A stretch of DNA of 64,000 nt from Microbulbifer agarilyticus S89 (GTDB lineage: Bacteria > Pseudomonadota > Gammaproteobacteria > Pseudomonadales > Cellvibrionaceae): contig NZ_AFPJ01000012.1 in assembly GCF_000220505.1 (NCBI RefSeq), positions 1 through 64,000 on the forward strand, given 5' to 3'. Of this stretch, positions 20,595 through 31,462 are shown in pieces (within the stretch, counting starts at the first letter, position 1; every line of letters begins with the position of its first letter). The translations under genes were made by a program, and so were the position numbers. The notes beneath the pieces are model-generated. The model did not search any database and was not told the DNA's origin. It saw only the letters and a program-made list of their open reading frames with translations.

Positions 20595-22250
20595 TTACTT
20601 GTCTGCGGCTTCGACCTGTTTGTTGATAAACCAGGTCTGTGCGATCGAGATCAGGTTGTTCGCGATCCAGTACAGAACCAGTCCGGCCGGGAACCACAGG
20701 AAGAAGAAGGTCATCATGATTGGCATCAGCTGCATGATCTTCGCCTGGGTGGGATCGGTGGGCTGCGGCTGCAGCTTCTGCATCAGCCACATGCTGGCAC
20801 CCATAATCAGCGGCAGGATGAAATAAGGGTCTTTAACCGACAGGTCGTGAATCCAGCCGATCCAGGGTGCGTGGCGCAGTTCCACGGTTTCCATCAGCAT
20901 CCAGTAGAGGCCGATAAATACCGGCATCTGCAGCAGGATCGGCAAACAGCCACCCACGGGATTGATCTTCTCCCGGCGGTACAGCTTCATGGTTTCTTCG
21001 GCGAGCTTCTGGCGATTGTCCTTGTACTGCTCCTGCAGCTTTTTCATCTGCGGGGCGAACTTGCGCATGCGCGCCATGGACTTGAGGCCAGCGGCAGACA
21101 GAGGGTACAGCAGCGCCTTGATAAACACGGTCAGCAGGATAATTGCCCAGCCCCAGTTGGCGACCAGGTGCTCATGAATCCAGTGCAGTACGCGGAACAT
21201 GGGCTTGGCCAGCCACCACAACCAGCCGTAATCCACGGTCAGGTCCAGGTAGGGGGAAATCTCTTCCAGACGGTACACGTCTTTTGGACCGACATAGAAG
21301 TCGGCGGCCACCGTGCCCTGCTGGCCCGGCTCGATACGCAGCTGCGGGCTGGTGAAGCCCATGCTGAACAGACCGTTGCCGATGGGCGCCAGGGTAAAGG
21401 TATTGAGGTCTTGCTGGTTGGGAATCCAGGCACTGAGGAAGTAGTGCTGCACCATAGCAACCCAGCCACCCTGAATGGTTTCGGTGGTGGGGCGCTTGGC
21501 GATGTCTTCGAAATCCTGCTTGAAATAGTTCTCTTCACTGGTGTGCAGGGCGGCGCCAAGGAATGGTGCCATACCGATACCCATGTCCACCGGCGGCTCC
21601 TGGGCGTCGCGGATGATCTCGCCACACATGCCGGCAAGCAGCGGCTTGTCGCGGCCGTTGTCCACCAGGTAAGCAACATTTACCAGGTAGTCGCCACGGG
21701 TAAAGGTAAAGCGCTTGGTGAAACCGATGCCATTCTGGGATTGCTTGAGCTCTACCGTGAGGGTGTCTTTACCTTCCTGCAGCGCATATTCGCTGGCCTC
21801 GCTGGTGAAGGCTGGGCGTGCCGCGGAGCAGCTACCTTTACCCCCGACCAGGCCGCTGCGCGCAATATAGGTATGGCTGCGGGTCTGGTTGAGCAGGATC
21901 AGCGGGCGGTCTGGGGTATTCAGTTCTTCATGGAACTGGCGCAGTGCGACTTTTACGATGTCGCCACCCTGTGGGTCGATCAACAGGCTCAGGGTGTCGG
22001 TCTCGACGCTGATCAACTTGGGCTGCGTGGTGGTGCCGACTTCCGGGATACTGCCTTCAGGCAGGTCGCTGCCGGCGGTGGACTGGGCCTGGCTGCTGGG
22101 AAGGGTTTCCGTGTCGGTGTTCTGATGGTTCACCACGGTTGTCTGGTCGATCGCCGGGGCGTGTTGCTCCTGGAAAGCGTTCCACTGGTAAATCAGTGCC
22201 AGAAGGACAGCGGCGATGCCGCCGACCAGCGTGTAGCGTTGCCAATCCAT
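20595..22250 (-). CDS. yidC: Membrane protein insertase YidC
   Basis: 551 aa, the long gram-negative form. An N-terminal membrane helix (YTLVGGIAAVLLALIYQW) is followed by a proline/threonine-rich linker and the large periplasmic beta-supersandwich domain (about 60-340). The conserved five-helix insertase core follows from about 350 (WGWAIILLTVFIKALLYPL, GGCLPILLQMPVFIGLYW) to a short cytoplasmic tail. It inserts proteins such as the Fo c subunit and helps SecYEG. It starts 7 bases after yidD. Confidence 0.97.
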   Translation of the reverse strand: MDWQRYTLVGGIAAVLLALIYQWNAFQEQHAPAIDQTTVVNHQNTDTETLPSSQAQSTAGSDLPEGSIPEVGTTTQPKLISVETDTLSLLIDPQGGDIVKVALRQFHEELNTPDRPLILLNQTRSHTYIARSGLVGGKGSCSAARPAFTSEASEYALQEGKDTLTVELKQSQNGIGFTKRFTFTRGDYLVNVAYLVDNGRDKPLLAGMCGEIIRDAQEPPVDMGIGMAPFLGAALHTSEENYFKQDFEDIAKRPTTETIQGGWVAMVQHYFLSAWIPNQQDLNTFTLAPIGNGLFSMGFTSPQLRIEPGQQGTVAADFYVGPKDVYRLEEISPYLDLTVDYGWLWWLAKPMFRVLHWIHEHLVANWGWAIILLTVFIKALLYPLSAAGLKSMARMRKFAPQMKKLQEQYKDNRQKLAEETMKLYRREKINPVGGCLPILLQMPVFIGLYWMLMETVELRHAPWIGWIHDLSVKDPYFILPLIMGASMWLMQKLQPQPTDPTQAKIMQLMPIMMTFFFLWFPAGLVLYWIANNLISIAQTWFINKQVEAADK

Positions 22251-22257
22251 TATGTCG

Positions 22258-22527
22258 TTAGCCTTGTTGCGTTGGCGGCGTTCTATCGTTCGCCGGTGTT
22301 TCGTGTGCTTGTTGGGCCGGTGGTACGTAATCGAATCCGCCCGGATGCCAGGGGTGGCATTTTATAAGGCGAAGCAGGGTTAAATAACCCCCTTTGCAGA
22401 ATCCGTGAGTTTTAAATGCTTCTTCGGCATAACAGGAGCAGGTGGGGTAGAAGCGGCACTGATTGCCAACCCAGGGACTGGCGACCAGGCGATACAACTT
22501 GATCAGTCGAATAGCCAGCCACGTCAT
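22258..22527 (-). CDS. yidD: Membrane protein insertion efficiency factor YidD
   Basis: 89 aa. It contains the family core RLIKLYRLVASPWVGNQCRF and the cysteine-rich YPTCSCYAEEAF, with CHPWHPGGFDYVP near the end. YidD is a small membrane-associated protein that aids YidC-dependent insertion. It overlaps the rnpA stop by four bases (ATGA), so it is translationally coupled, and it precedes yidC. Confidence 0.95.
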   Translation of the reverse strand: MTWLAIRLIKLYRLVASPWVGNQCRFYPTCSCYAEEAFKTHGFCKGGYLTLLRLIKCHPWHPGGFDYVPPAQQAHETPANDRTPPTQQG

Positions 22528-23048
22528 GGGTTATCGCCGCCGCCGTCATTCTTTGCTGCGCCGGATGGCTGCTTGCCCGGTTTGCCGCTGTCGCCGGCGG
22601 TGTTGCGTCGTGGTGGTCGTTTACCACTGTTCCTGCCGCCACCTTTGCCGCCCTTCGGCCCTGCTTGTTGGGGCTGCGGGTTGCGTGCGCGCTGATCGAG
22701 CTTGCGCCACAGCTTGTTGAAAATCTTGGCAAGGGCTGCGTTGTCCAGTTCGCCAGCGCCGGCGCGCGCCAGCACCACGGCATCGAGCGGGAACAAATCA
22801 TGTTGGCGTAAACGAAATGTTTCGCGGGCAATGCGTTTAATACGATTGCGATCGGTAGCGTTGCGGACGTGTTTTTTGGCAATGACGAGGCCGAGCCTTG
22901 GGTGAGGCAGCTCGTTAGGGCGGGCGAGAATCAGGAATTGCGGTTGCGCTGCGCGAACCGGAGCGGAGTCAAATACGGCGCGATAGTGCGCCGCATTGAG
23001 CAGCCGCAGCGGCTTGGCGAATGCGAAGTCGCTGCGTGAACACTGCAT
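22524..23048 (-). CDS. rnpA: Ribonuclease P protein component
   Basis: 174 aa. The core (residues 1-125) has the RNR-type signature RNATDRNRIKRIARETFR, which binds the RNase P RNA, and the usual N-terminal LLNAAHYRAVF. A C-terminal tail of about 45-50 residues rich in G, K, P, N and R extends it beyond the usual family length of about 120-130. The tail has no fold I can see and its coding DNA carries the yidD start region. It follows rpmH by 44 bases in one operon. Confidence 0.95.
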   Translation of the reverse strand: MQCSRSDFAFAKPLRLLNAAHYRAVFDSAPVRAAQPQFLILARPNELPHPRLGLVIAKKHVRNATDRNRIKRIARETFRLRQHDLFPLDAVVLARAGAGELDNAALAKIFNKLWRKLDQRARNPQPQQAGPKGGKGGGRNSGKRPPRRNTAGDSGKPGKQPSGAAKNDGGGDNP

Positions 23049-23092
23049 GATGATTCAGTGGCAAGTATAAGGTTGCTCGCGAGGCGGCAATC

Positions 23093-23227
23093 TTAGGCGC
23101 ACAGAACCTTGCGGCCCTTGGCGCGACGACGGGCCAAGATTTTACGGCCGCTTTTGGTTGCCATACGAGCACGGAAACCGTGGGTACGTGCGCGCTTCAA
23201 GTTGCTGGGCTGAAATGTACGTTTCAT
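23093..23227 (-). CDS. rpmH: 50S ribosomal protein L34
   Basis: 44 aa: begins [19 protein letters not shown] and ends [12 protein letters not shown], a complete L34. It is a small, very basic protein of the large ribosomal subunit. It is the first gene of the rpmH-rnpA-yidD-yidC operon, with a likely promoter about 150 bases upstream. Confidence 0.98.
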   Translation of the reverse strand: MKRTFQPSNLKRARTHGFRARMATKSGRKILARRRAKGRKVLCA

Positions 23228-23375
23228 TTTGTTACTACCTGGATTGTTGTCCTGGAGTCATGTCCGGGAAGTTTGGGTAATTCTTTACCGCGCTCGGCAA
23301 TAGCCCGTTAGCGGTGTGCCTGGTCTTGCGATCCGGGCAAAGGTTATCGCGGGCTATGCGCTGCGAAGGCGGCGG

Positions 23376-23404
23376 ATTGTATAGAAAGAAGCCAGTTAAA
23401 GCAA
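23376..23404 (-). promoter_or_regulatory. Possible sigma-70 promoter for rpmH
   Basis: On the minus strand, TTGCTT (-35) and TACAAT (-10, five of six matches) are separated by 17 bases. The -35 box is weak. It points at rpmH, giving a leader of about 150 bases. Confidence 0.35.
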
Positions 23405-23684
23405 CGCTTCCCGGACAAAGGATAGTTTGTTGGTGAGTGATTTTGTGTTGCCATTGTTTTTGGTTGGGTTCAGGGCTCGGTTCCGGATTAGGGGGGCGGG
23501 TGAGGTCCGCAGGCCCCGGGCGTGCCAGTCTTGCTTCTTATGTATAGGTAGCATGTTGCAATTTGCCCACTGGGCGTTTTGTCCTTGCGCACAGGATGGT
23601 TTGGGCGTCACTCCGGTAAGTCCCTGTATTGCTTGCAGTATTTTTAGAAGTTCACTGTTTGGCCCCAAGATACTCACAAGTGCT

Positions 23685-23693
23685 TGTGGATAA
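23685..23693 (-). promoter_or_regulatory. Perfect DnaA box upstream of dnaA
   Basis: TGTGGATAA, the exact complement of TTATCCACA, 244 bases before the dnaA start. Likely part of dnaA autoregulation or of an origin. Confidence 0.8.
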
Positions 23694-23792
23694 CATCGAT
23701 TGATGTGTGGTGGCTATGCGCTCAATTTGTGGTCAAGTGGTTGATATTGCTGGCCTTTCTGATAAAAAAGTTGTCCCCAAATGTGGCGGAGT

Positions 23793-23801
23793 TGTGGATA
23801 A
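23793..23801 (-). promoter_or_regulatory. Perfect DnaA box upstream of dnaA
   Basis: A second TGTGGATAA, 108 bp from the first and in the same orientation, 136 bases before the dnaA start. Confidence 0.8.
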
Positions 23802-23936
23802 CCCGGCGTCCAGTCGATATACTGTCGGCCTTCATTTGAGGTGATGCCCGCCTTTTCTGGGGGCGGCCCACGACAGTCGTGTGGCCGGTGTGTGCGGGCG
23901 TAGTTGTACCTCAGTCTGTCTTTCTTAGGGGGTTCC

Positions 23937-25730
23937 TTGTCTGATTCCATCTGGAAGCAGTGTGCTGCCTGTTTGCAGGATGAGCTGCCACCACAGCAGT
24001 TTAATACCTGGATCCGGCCACTGCGGGTCACGGATGCCAGTGCGGTTAATGGTGCCGGTAGTGGCCATGCGGAGAGTGCTGGGGCGAAGAGTGCGGATGC
24101 GGAGAGCGCCGATGGCGAGCTGCGTCTGGTCGCACCCAATCGCTTTATTCTCAATTGGGTAAGCGATAAGTTTCTCGATCGTATTCGCGAGTTGGCGCAG
24201 CAGTTTGCTGGTCGTGCTGTTGCTGTGGACGTGGTGGCGCTTGACCGCCGCACGTCGCGTTTTCGTCGCAGCCTCAACGCAGATAATACATACGCGGGCT
24301 ACCAGCAGACTGCAGCGCCAGCCCATGGGCGCAGTGATCAGGCGTACGGTGGCACTTCCAATGGCACTTCCAATGGCACAGCAAACAACGTTGCGCAGTC
24401 GGGTGTGCAGCCCAGTCACCTCCCCGCGGGCAGTGTTCCCGCTGTAGCGGCGATGCCGGCTAGTTCTTCCGTGCCTGAAGTGGCGCGCTCACCTTTGCCG
24501 GTTTCGCCGGCGCCGGCCCCTTTGCCCGTTAATCGTTCGCTGCCCGGGATGGAGTCCCACGAGAATCTTGCGGCGGAAGCTGCTGGTGCTGATGCGTTGA
24601 GTGCAGCAGAGAAGCTGCCGGCTGACCTGCACAGTGCGGATACCGCCGTTGCGGGGTTAGCCGGTGGCGTTGGCCAGCGCAAGGTGGAGGTCGAAGGCGC
24701 CATCAAGCACGGCAGTGCGCTGAATCGCGGATTCACGTTTGCTTCATTTGTTGAGGGTAAATCCAACCAGCTTGGTCTGGCGGCTGCACAGCAGATCGCC
24801 GACAACCCCGGCGGTGCCTATAACCCACTGTTTATTTACGGTGGTGTTGGTCTCGGTAAGACGCACCTTATGCATGCAGTGGGTAATGCGCTGGTTGAGC
24901 GCAATCCGAACGCCAAAGTGGTGTACCTGCACTCCGAGCGTTTTGTCGCCGATATGGTAAAGGCCCTGCAGCTGAACGCGATCAGCGATTTCAAGCGCTA
25001 CTACCGCTCGGTGGATGCGTTGTTGATCGATGATATCCAGTTTTTTGCCGGTAAAGAGCGCTCGCAGGAAGAGTTTTTCCATACCTTTAATGCGCTGCTT
25101 GAGGGCGGTCAGCAGATTATCCTTACCTGTGACCGCTATCCAAAAGAGATCGACGGTCTGGAAGAGCGGCTCAAGTCCCGTTTCGGTTGGGGGCTGACGG
25201 TGGCCGTGGAGCCGCCGGAGCTGGAAACCCGTGTGGCGATTTTGATGAAGAAAGCGGAGCAGGTGGGTGTTGAATTGCCACCTGATTCAGCGTTCTTTAT
25301 CGCGCAGCGTATTCGCTCCAATGTGCGTGAGCTTGAGGGTGCGTTGCGGCGGGTGATCGCAAATGCGCAGTTCACCGGTCGCGCAATCGACGATATTCTC
25401 GTGCGGGAGGCGCTTAAAGACCTGCTGGCGCTGCAGGACCGCCTGGTGAGCATCGATAACATCCAGCGCGTAGTGGCGGAGTATTACAAGATCAAGGTGG
25501 CGGACCTGCTGTCCAAGCGCCGCAGCCGCTCTGTTGCTCGTCCCCGTCAGGTGGCCATGTCGCTGGCGAAGGAGCTGACCAATCACAGTCTCCCCGAGAT
25601 TGGCGATGCCTTTGGTGGTCGCGATCACACCACCGTGCTGCACGCGTGCCGTAAGATCAAAGAGCTGCAGGAATCCGATGGGGACATTCGTGAGGACGTG
25701 CGTCTGCTAACGCGCTCTTTGACCACCTAA
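23937..25730 (+). CDS. dnaA: Chromosomal replication initiator DnaA
   Basis: 597 aa from TTG at 23937, which begins [21 protein letters not shown] and has TAGGGGG five to six bases upstream. An upstream in-frame TTG at 23904 lacks a ribosome site. Domain I carries an unusual insertion at about residues 34-57 (A/S/G/D/E-rich, [17 protein letters not shown]) between FNTWIRPLR and LRLVAPNRF. Domain II is a long disordered linker (about 105-260) with a 12-bp direct repeat coding GTSNGTSN. Domain III has Walker A GGVGLGKT (about 301) and Walker [13 protein letters not shown]. Domain IV has the HTH signature [18 protein letters not shown]. It initiates replication and heads the dnaA-dnaN-recF-gyrB series. 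Confidence 0.97.
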   Translation: MSDSIWKQCAACLQDELPPQQFNTWIRPLRVTDASAVNGAGSGHAESAGAKSADAESADGELRLVAPNRFILNWVSDKFLDRIRELAQQFAGRAVAVDVVALDRRTSRFRRSLNADNTYAGYQQTAAPAHGRSDQAYGGTSNGTSNGTANNVAQSGVQPSHLPAGSVPAVAAMPASSSVPEVARSPLPVSPAPAPLPVNRSLPGMESHENLAAEAAGADALSAAEKLPADLHSADTAVAGLAGGVGQRKVEVEGAIKHGSALNRGFTFASFVEGKSNQLGLAAAQQIADNPGGAYNPLFIYGGVGLGKTHLMHAVGNALVERNPNAKVVYLHSERFVADMVKALQLNAISDFKRYYRSVDALLIDDIQFFAGKERSQEEFFHTFNALLEGGQQIILTCDRYPKEIDGLEERLKSRFGWGLTVAVEPPELETRVAILMKKAEQVGVELPPDSAFFIAQRIRSNVRELEGALRRVIANAQFTGRAIDDILVREALKDLLALQDRLVSIDNIQRVVAEYYKIKVADLLSKRRSRSVARPRQVAMSLAKELTNHSLPEIGDAFGGRDHTTVLHACRKIKELQESDGDIREDVRLLTRSLTT

Positions 25731-25812
25731 CTGTTTGATATTTAATAATTTTTACTACTGTGCATGACGGCGGTAGGATAAAAACGACCTAACCTAGATC
25801 AAGGCAATAATT

Positions 25813-26922
25813 ATGAAATTCAGCGTGAGCCGCGATGCCCTGGTAAAGCCACTACAGCTTGTTGCCGGCGTGGTAGAGAAGCGTCAGACACTGCCGGTGC
25901 TGGCGAATGTATTGATGCAGCTGCAGGGGCAGGAGCTGTCGTTAACCGGTACCGATCTGGAAGTGGAGATCGTCGGTCGCTTGCAACTGGAGCAACCGGC
26001 AGAAATGGAAGGCGAGGTGACGGTTCCGGCGCGCAAATTGCTGGATATCTGTCGCTCTCTACCTGACGGTGCCGAGTTGAAGTTCGAACGTGATGGCGAG
26101 CGCCTGGTGTTGCGCAGTGGCCGCAGTCGTTATCAGCTGTCGACCCTGCCGGCGAGCGACTTCCCGAACCAGGAAGAGACCACCGCTCAGAGCCGTTTTT
26201 CCATTTCTCAGCGCGAAATTCGTCGCCTGATTGATGCCACTGGCTTTGCCATGGCGCAGCAGGATGTTCGCTACTATCTGAATGGCTTGTTGTTGGAGTG
26301 TCGTCCGCAGCAGCTGCGTGCCGTGGCCACAGATGGTCATCGCCTGGCACTGTGTGATCGCGATGCCCCGGGCCTTAACGTGGACGCGCCGATCCAGGCA
26401 ATCGTGCCGCGCAAGGGTGTGCTTGAGCTCGCACGCCTGCTGGAGGACTCCGATGCGAGCGCAGAGGTAGTACTGGGCAATAATCATATCCGTGTGGTGT
26501 GCGGCCAGTTCACCTTTACCTCCAAGTTGGTTGACGGCAAGTTCCCGGATTACGAACGTGTTTTGCCGCGCGGAACCGGTAATGAAGTGTTTGCCGACCG
26601 TCTGGCACTGCGTCAGGCATTCCAGCGTGCGGCGATTCTCTCCAACGAAAAGTATCGCGGTGTACGTCTGCAGTTGTCGGAGGGTTTACTGCAGATTGTC
26701 GCAAATAACCCGGAGCAGGAAGAGGCCGAAGAGCAGCTGATGGTGGATTACCACGGTGATCCTCTGGAGATTGGTTTCAACGTCGGTTACCTGTTGGACG
26801 TTACCGGTGCTATTCACAGTGATCAGATCCGTATCGGCCTTGGCGATGCCAACAGCAGTGCACTGCTGCAGCAGCCGGAAGAGGGCGATGCGGTCTATGT
26901 CATTATGCCGATGCGCCTTTAA
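25813..26922 (+). CDS. dnaN: DNA polymerase III beta subunit (sliding clamp)
   Basis: 369 aa, standard length. It has three clamp domains. MKFSVSRDALVKPLQLVAGVVEKRQTLPVL is the typical N-terminus (only the first part is diagnostic) and the C-terminal ...VYVIMPMRL is the conserved end that forms the hydrophobic cleft. It encircles DNA and tethers polymerase III. It follows dnaA by 82 bases without a terminator, so the two are likely co-transcribed, and it is followed by a terminator before recF. Confidence 0.98.
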   Translation: MKFSVSRDALVKPLQLVAGVVEKRQTLPVLANVLMQLQGQELSLTGTDLEVEIVGRLQLEQPAEMEGEVTVPARKLLDICRSLPDGAELKFERDGERLVLRSGRSRYQLSTLPASDFPNQEETTAQSRFSISQREIRRLIDATGFAMAQQDVRYYLNGLLLECRPQQLRAVATDGHRLALCDRDAPGLNVDAPIQAIVPRKGVLELARLLEDSDASAEVVLGNNHIRVVCGQFTFTSKLVDGKFPDYERVLPRGTGNEVFADRLALRQAFQRAAILSNEKYRGVRLQLSEGLLQIVANNPEQEEAEEQLMVDYHGDPLEIGFNVGYLLDVTGAIHSDQIRIGLGDANSSALLQQPEEGDAVYVIMPMRL

Positions 26923-26991
26923 GTGACGGTGTGTCAGCAAATCGTTAGTCGCGAGTGTAGTAATTGAGTTTGGTACACGCGTTGTCGTTAG

Positions 26992-27023
26992 AGACCGCCA
27001 CCCTTCGGGGCCGGCGGTCTTTT
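26992..27023 (+). terminator. Terminator between dnaN and recF
   Basis: AGACCGCC and GGCGGTCT form the outer stem, with an inner CCC-TTCG-GGG tetraloop hairpin, followed by TTT. It suggests recF is not purely dependent on dnaA-dnaN read-through. Confidence 0.75.
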
Positions 27024-27049
27024 CGTATCTGTAGCTCGCTAATTCGGGT

Positions 27050-28156
27050 GTGAGTGTGGCGCTATCTCGAGTAGTTCTCACGAATTTTCGCAATATTCAG
27101 CACGCCGATGTCGTGCTGGAGGGTGTTGTGCATCTCTTTTGTGGCGCGAACGGCAGCGGTAAAACGTCGCTGTTGGAGGCCGTGTACACGCTCGGTAGTG
27201 GCCGTTCCTTTCGCTCGCGGCAAAGCCAGTCACTGATCCGCTATGGCGAGGAGTCGCTTGCGGTTTTTGGCAGATTGCGCTCTGGTGTCGCACTGGGGGT
27301 TGAGAAGCTCCGGGATGGCAAGGGTCGAATACGGATCAATCAACAGCCGGCAGGATCCAGTTCGGAGCTGGCGGCATGCCTGCCGCTGCAGGTCATTAAC
27401 AGCGACAGTTTCGCCGCGCTGGATGGTGGCCCCGGGGTTCGCCGGCAGTTGTTGGACTGGACAGTGTTCCACGTGGAACATTCGTTTTCCTCACGGTGGA
27501 AGGTGTATCAAAGCGCGTTAAAGCAGCGCAATGCGCTGCTTCGTCGTGGTAAAATTGACTCGAATTTGCTGGCCCCTTGGGAGCAACAGCTTGTGTCAGC
27601 GGGTGAGGCGGTCCACAAGGGGCGTTATGGGGTCTTTCAGAGGCTGAAGGTCCTATTTCGTGAGCGCCTTGATGAACTGCCCCGCGACGTCTTCGGGGAT
27701 CTCGACGTTCAGTATCGCAGCGGCTGGAAGCGCGAGCTCAGCCTGGCCGATGCACTGGCGAGTGCGCGACCGGGTGATTATGAACAGGGCTTCACGCGGG
27801 TTGGCCCTCATCGCGCCGACTTGCGCTTTACCATTAATGGTCAGGCGGCGGAGGCGGTGCTTTCCCGGGGTCAGCAAAAAATGGCTGTGTGTGCACTGCG
27901 CACCGCCATGGCGGCAACGGTCGGTGGCGCGGAGAAACCACTGTTTCTGGTGGATGATCTTCCTGCTGAGCTGGACGATGACAACCAGGCGCTGTTTGCC
28001 CGCTGGGTGCGGGATACTGCAAGCCAGGTCTTGGTGACGGGTATCGACCCAGAGACGACACAGCGGGCTTGGAAGGCGCTTGGTGGCGTCTGGGGCGACC
28101 CTCAGATGTTCCACGTGGAACATGGTCATATTAAAGCCGTCAGCCCAAACGCCTAG
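27050..28156 (+). CDS. recF: DNA replication and repair protein RecF
   Basis: 368 aa from GTG at 27050; a second GTG two codons later is also possible. The Walker A loop GANGSGKTSLLEAVYTLG is at about residues 34-51, the ABC signature VLSRGQQKMAVCALR near 270, and Walker B FLVDDLPAELD near 300. RecF loads RecA on gapped DNA with RecO and RecR. The gene contains two copies of the perfect parS palindrome, both read in the same frame as F-H-V-E-H (around residues 140 and 354), so the coding sequence doubles as the centromere. Confidence 0.97.
   Translation: MSVALSRVVLTNFRNIQHADVVLEGVVHLFCGANGSGKTSLLEAVYTLGSGRSFRSRQSQSLIRYGEESLAVFGRLRSGVALGVEKLRDGKGRIRINQQPAGSSSELAACLPLQVINSDSFAALDGGPGVRRQLLDWTVFHVEHSFSSRWKVYQSALKQRNALLRRGKIDSNLLAPWEQQLVSAGEAVHKGRYGVFQRLKVLFRERLDELPRDVFGDLDVQYRSGWKRELSLADALASARPGDYEQGFTRVGPHRADLRFTINGQAAEAVLSRGQQKMAVCALRTAMAATVGGAEKPLFLVDDLPAELDDDNQALFARWVRDTASQVLVTGIDPETTQRAWKALGGVWGDPQMFHVEHGHIKAVSPNA
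27465..27480. promoter_or_regulatory. parS centromere site 1 (perfect)
   Basis: TGTTCCACGTGGAACA is a perfect 16-bp palindrome matching the conserved bacterial parS consensus. It lies within recF, about 12 kb from the mnmG-side oriC candidate and 16 kb from parB. Confidence 0.95.
28107..28122. promoter_or_regulatory. parS centromere site 2 (perfect)
   Basis: A second TGTTCCACGTGGAACA, identical to site 1 and 642 bp away, 35 bases before the end of recF. Two close perfect sites form a strong ParB loading zone. Confidence 0.95.
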
Positions 28157-28230
28157 TTAGAAAAAGTTTGCATATTGGTGTTTGCCCGCATGAGGCAACA
28201 TCTCGAAAAACGAAAACGCATTAATTCTAG

Positions 28231-30696
<2,466 letters not shown>

Positions 30697-30725
30697 CCAA
30701 CACTCACGCTATCTCAAATACAGTG

Positions 30726-30766
30726 AAAAGCCCGCACGGTGCACCTTAAGCACCGTGCGGGCTTTT
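30726..30766 (+). terminator. Bidirectional terminator between gyrB and the GNAT gene
   Basis: AAAAGCCCGCACGGTG pairs with CACCGTGCGGGCTTTT, a 16-bp perfect stem with A and T tracts on its outer edges, so it can end both the gyrB transcript and the opposing GNAT transcript. Confidence 0.95.
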
Positions 30767-30785
30767 GCGTTGGTGAGTATTTACA

Positions 30786-31256
30786 TCAGGTGAGTCGGCA
30801 GCGCATGGCAATCTCATCCTGGCCGGCAGCCGCATTAAAGGTCCGTTCAAACTCGACAAAGCCATGCTGCTGCAGAAAATAGCGGCCGCGCAGGTTTTCC
30901 TCCAGCACGGAAGTTGTCAGCTCCAGCTGATCAAACTTCGCCTGCTCCATAAGCTCACTGCCCACGCCGTGCCGCTGCTCGCCTGGTGACACAAAAATCG
31001 TTTGTACCTGATGGTTGTGGCTCACGGTAACGAGGCCCTCGGCAATGCTGCTGTCCGGTCGTGAATAGACCCAGTGCACTTCCGCTGCGCGCCCGCCACG
31101 CTTCCACCGACCGCACTGAGCACTGAGCTTGCGGCGCATCACACGACCTTGCTCAGACCAGTAACTGACCGGCAGGCTGGGATGCGCGGTGGACGCGAGG
31201 TAGAGCCAAAGCTGCAACAGGCGTTCTATATCCGATTCCTGTAAGGGTCTCAGCAT
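30786..31256 (-). CDS. GNAT-family N-acetyltransferase
   Basis: 156 aa. The acetyl-CoA binding motif appears as QTIFVSPGEQRHGVGSELME (about residues 85-104), with the R/Q-x-x-G-x-G pyrophosphate loop read as QRHGVG. The N-terminus MLRPLQESDIERLLQLW and C-terminal YFLQQHGFVEFERTF are typical of YjaB/PhnO-like single-domain acetyltransferases. I start at the ATG at 31256 (GGAG six bases upstream) rather than an in-frame TTG at 31274. The acceptor substrate cannot be told. It faces gyrB and diverges from the TonB receptor gene. Confidence 0.8.
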   Translation of the reverse strand: MLRPLQESDIERLLQLWLYLASTAHPSLPVSYWSEQGRVMRRKLSAQCGRWKRGGRAAEVHWVYSRPDSSIAEGLVTVSHNHQVQTIFVSPGEQRHGVGSELMEQAKFDQLELTTSVLEENLRGRYFLQQHGFVEFERTFNAAAGQDEIAMRCRLT

Positions 31257-31409
31257 AACAACTCCCGAAATCAATCAATGCAGTAGCAGATGGTAGCTTG
31301 CCGCGCCAGTGGCTCCTAACCCAACATTCGGCGGCAAGGGGACCTGAAACTGGCACGAAAGTTCAACAAAAACAGTGACCTCCACAGTGACAAAGATCGT
31401 TCTGTAAAA

Positions 31410-31428
31410 TATAATAATTCTCATTAAC
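31410..31428 (+). promoter_or_regulatory. Fur box upstream of the TonB receptor
   Basis: The 19 bases match the Fur consensus GATAATGATAATCATTATC at 14 positions, including the whole TCATTA core on the right and ATAAT on the left. It is 34 bases before the chosen start, so Fur-Fe would block the promoter when iron is plentiful. Confidence 0.75.
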
Positions 31429-31462
31429 TATCTTAATGACAGATGTACACAAGGAGCGTCAC

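Larger units (their letters stand above)
23228..23936. other. rpmH-dnaA intergenic region, alternative oriC
   Basis: About 700 bp between divergent rpmH and dnaA without a gene. The dnaA-proximal half holds two perfect DnaA boxes and a two-mismatch box (TTGTCCCCA, 23771-23779). The spacer is less A+T-rich than the mnmG-side candidate. In Pseudomonas this same interval is the active origin, and transcription diverges here, so it cannot be excluded. At minimum it is a DnaA-autoregulated dnaA promoter region. Confidence 0.6.

Noticed and set aside
20577-22367. 596-aa plus-strand frame opposite yidC
   Set aside because: Shadow of yidC; no signal peptide or domain, and it overlaps a full-length conserved gene.
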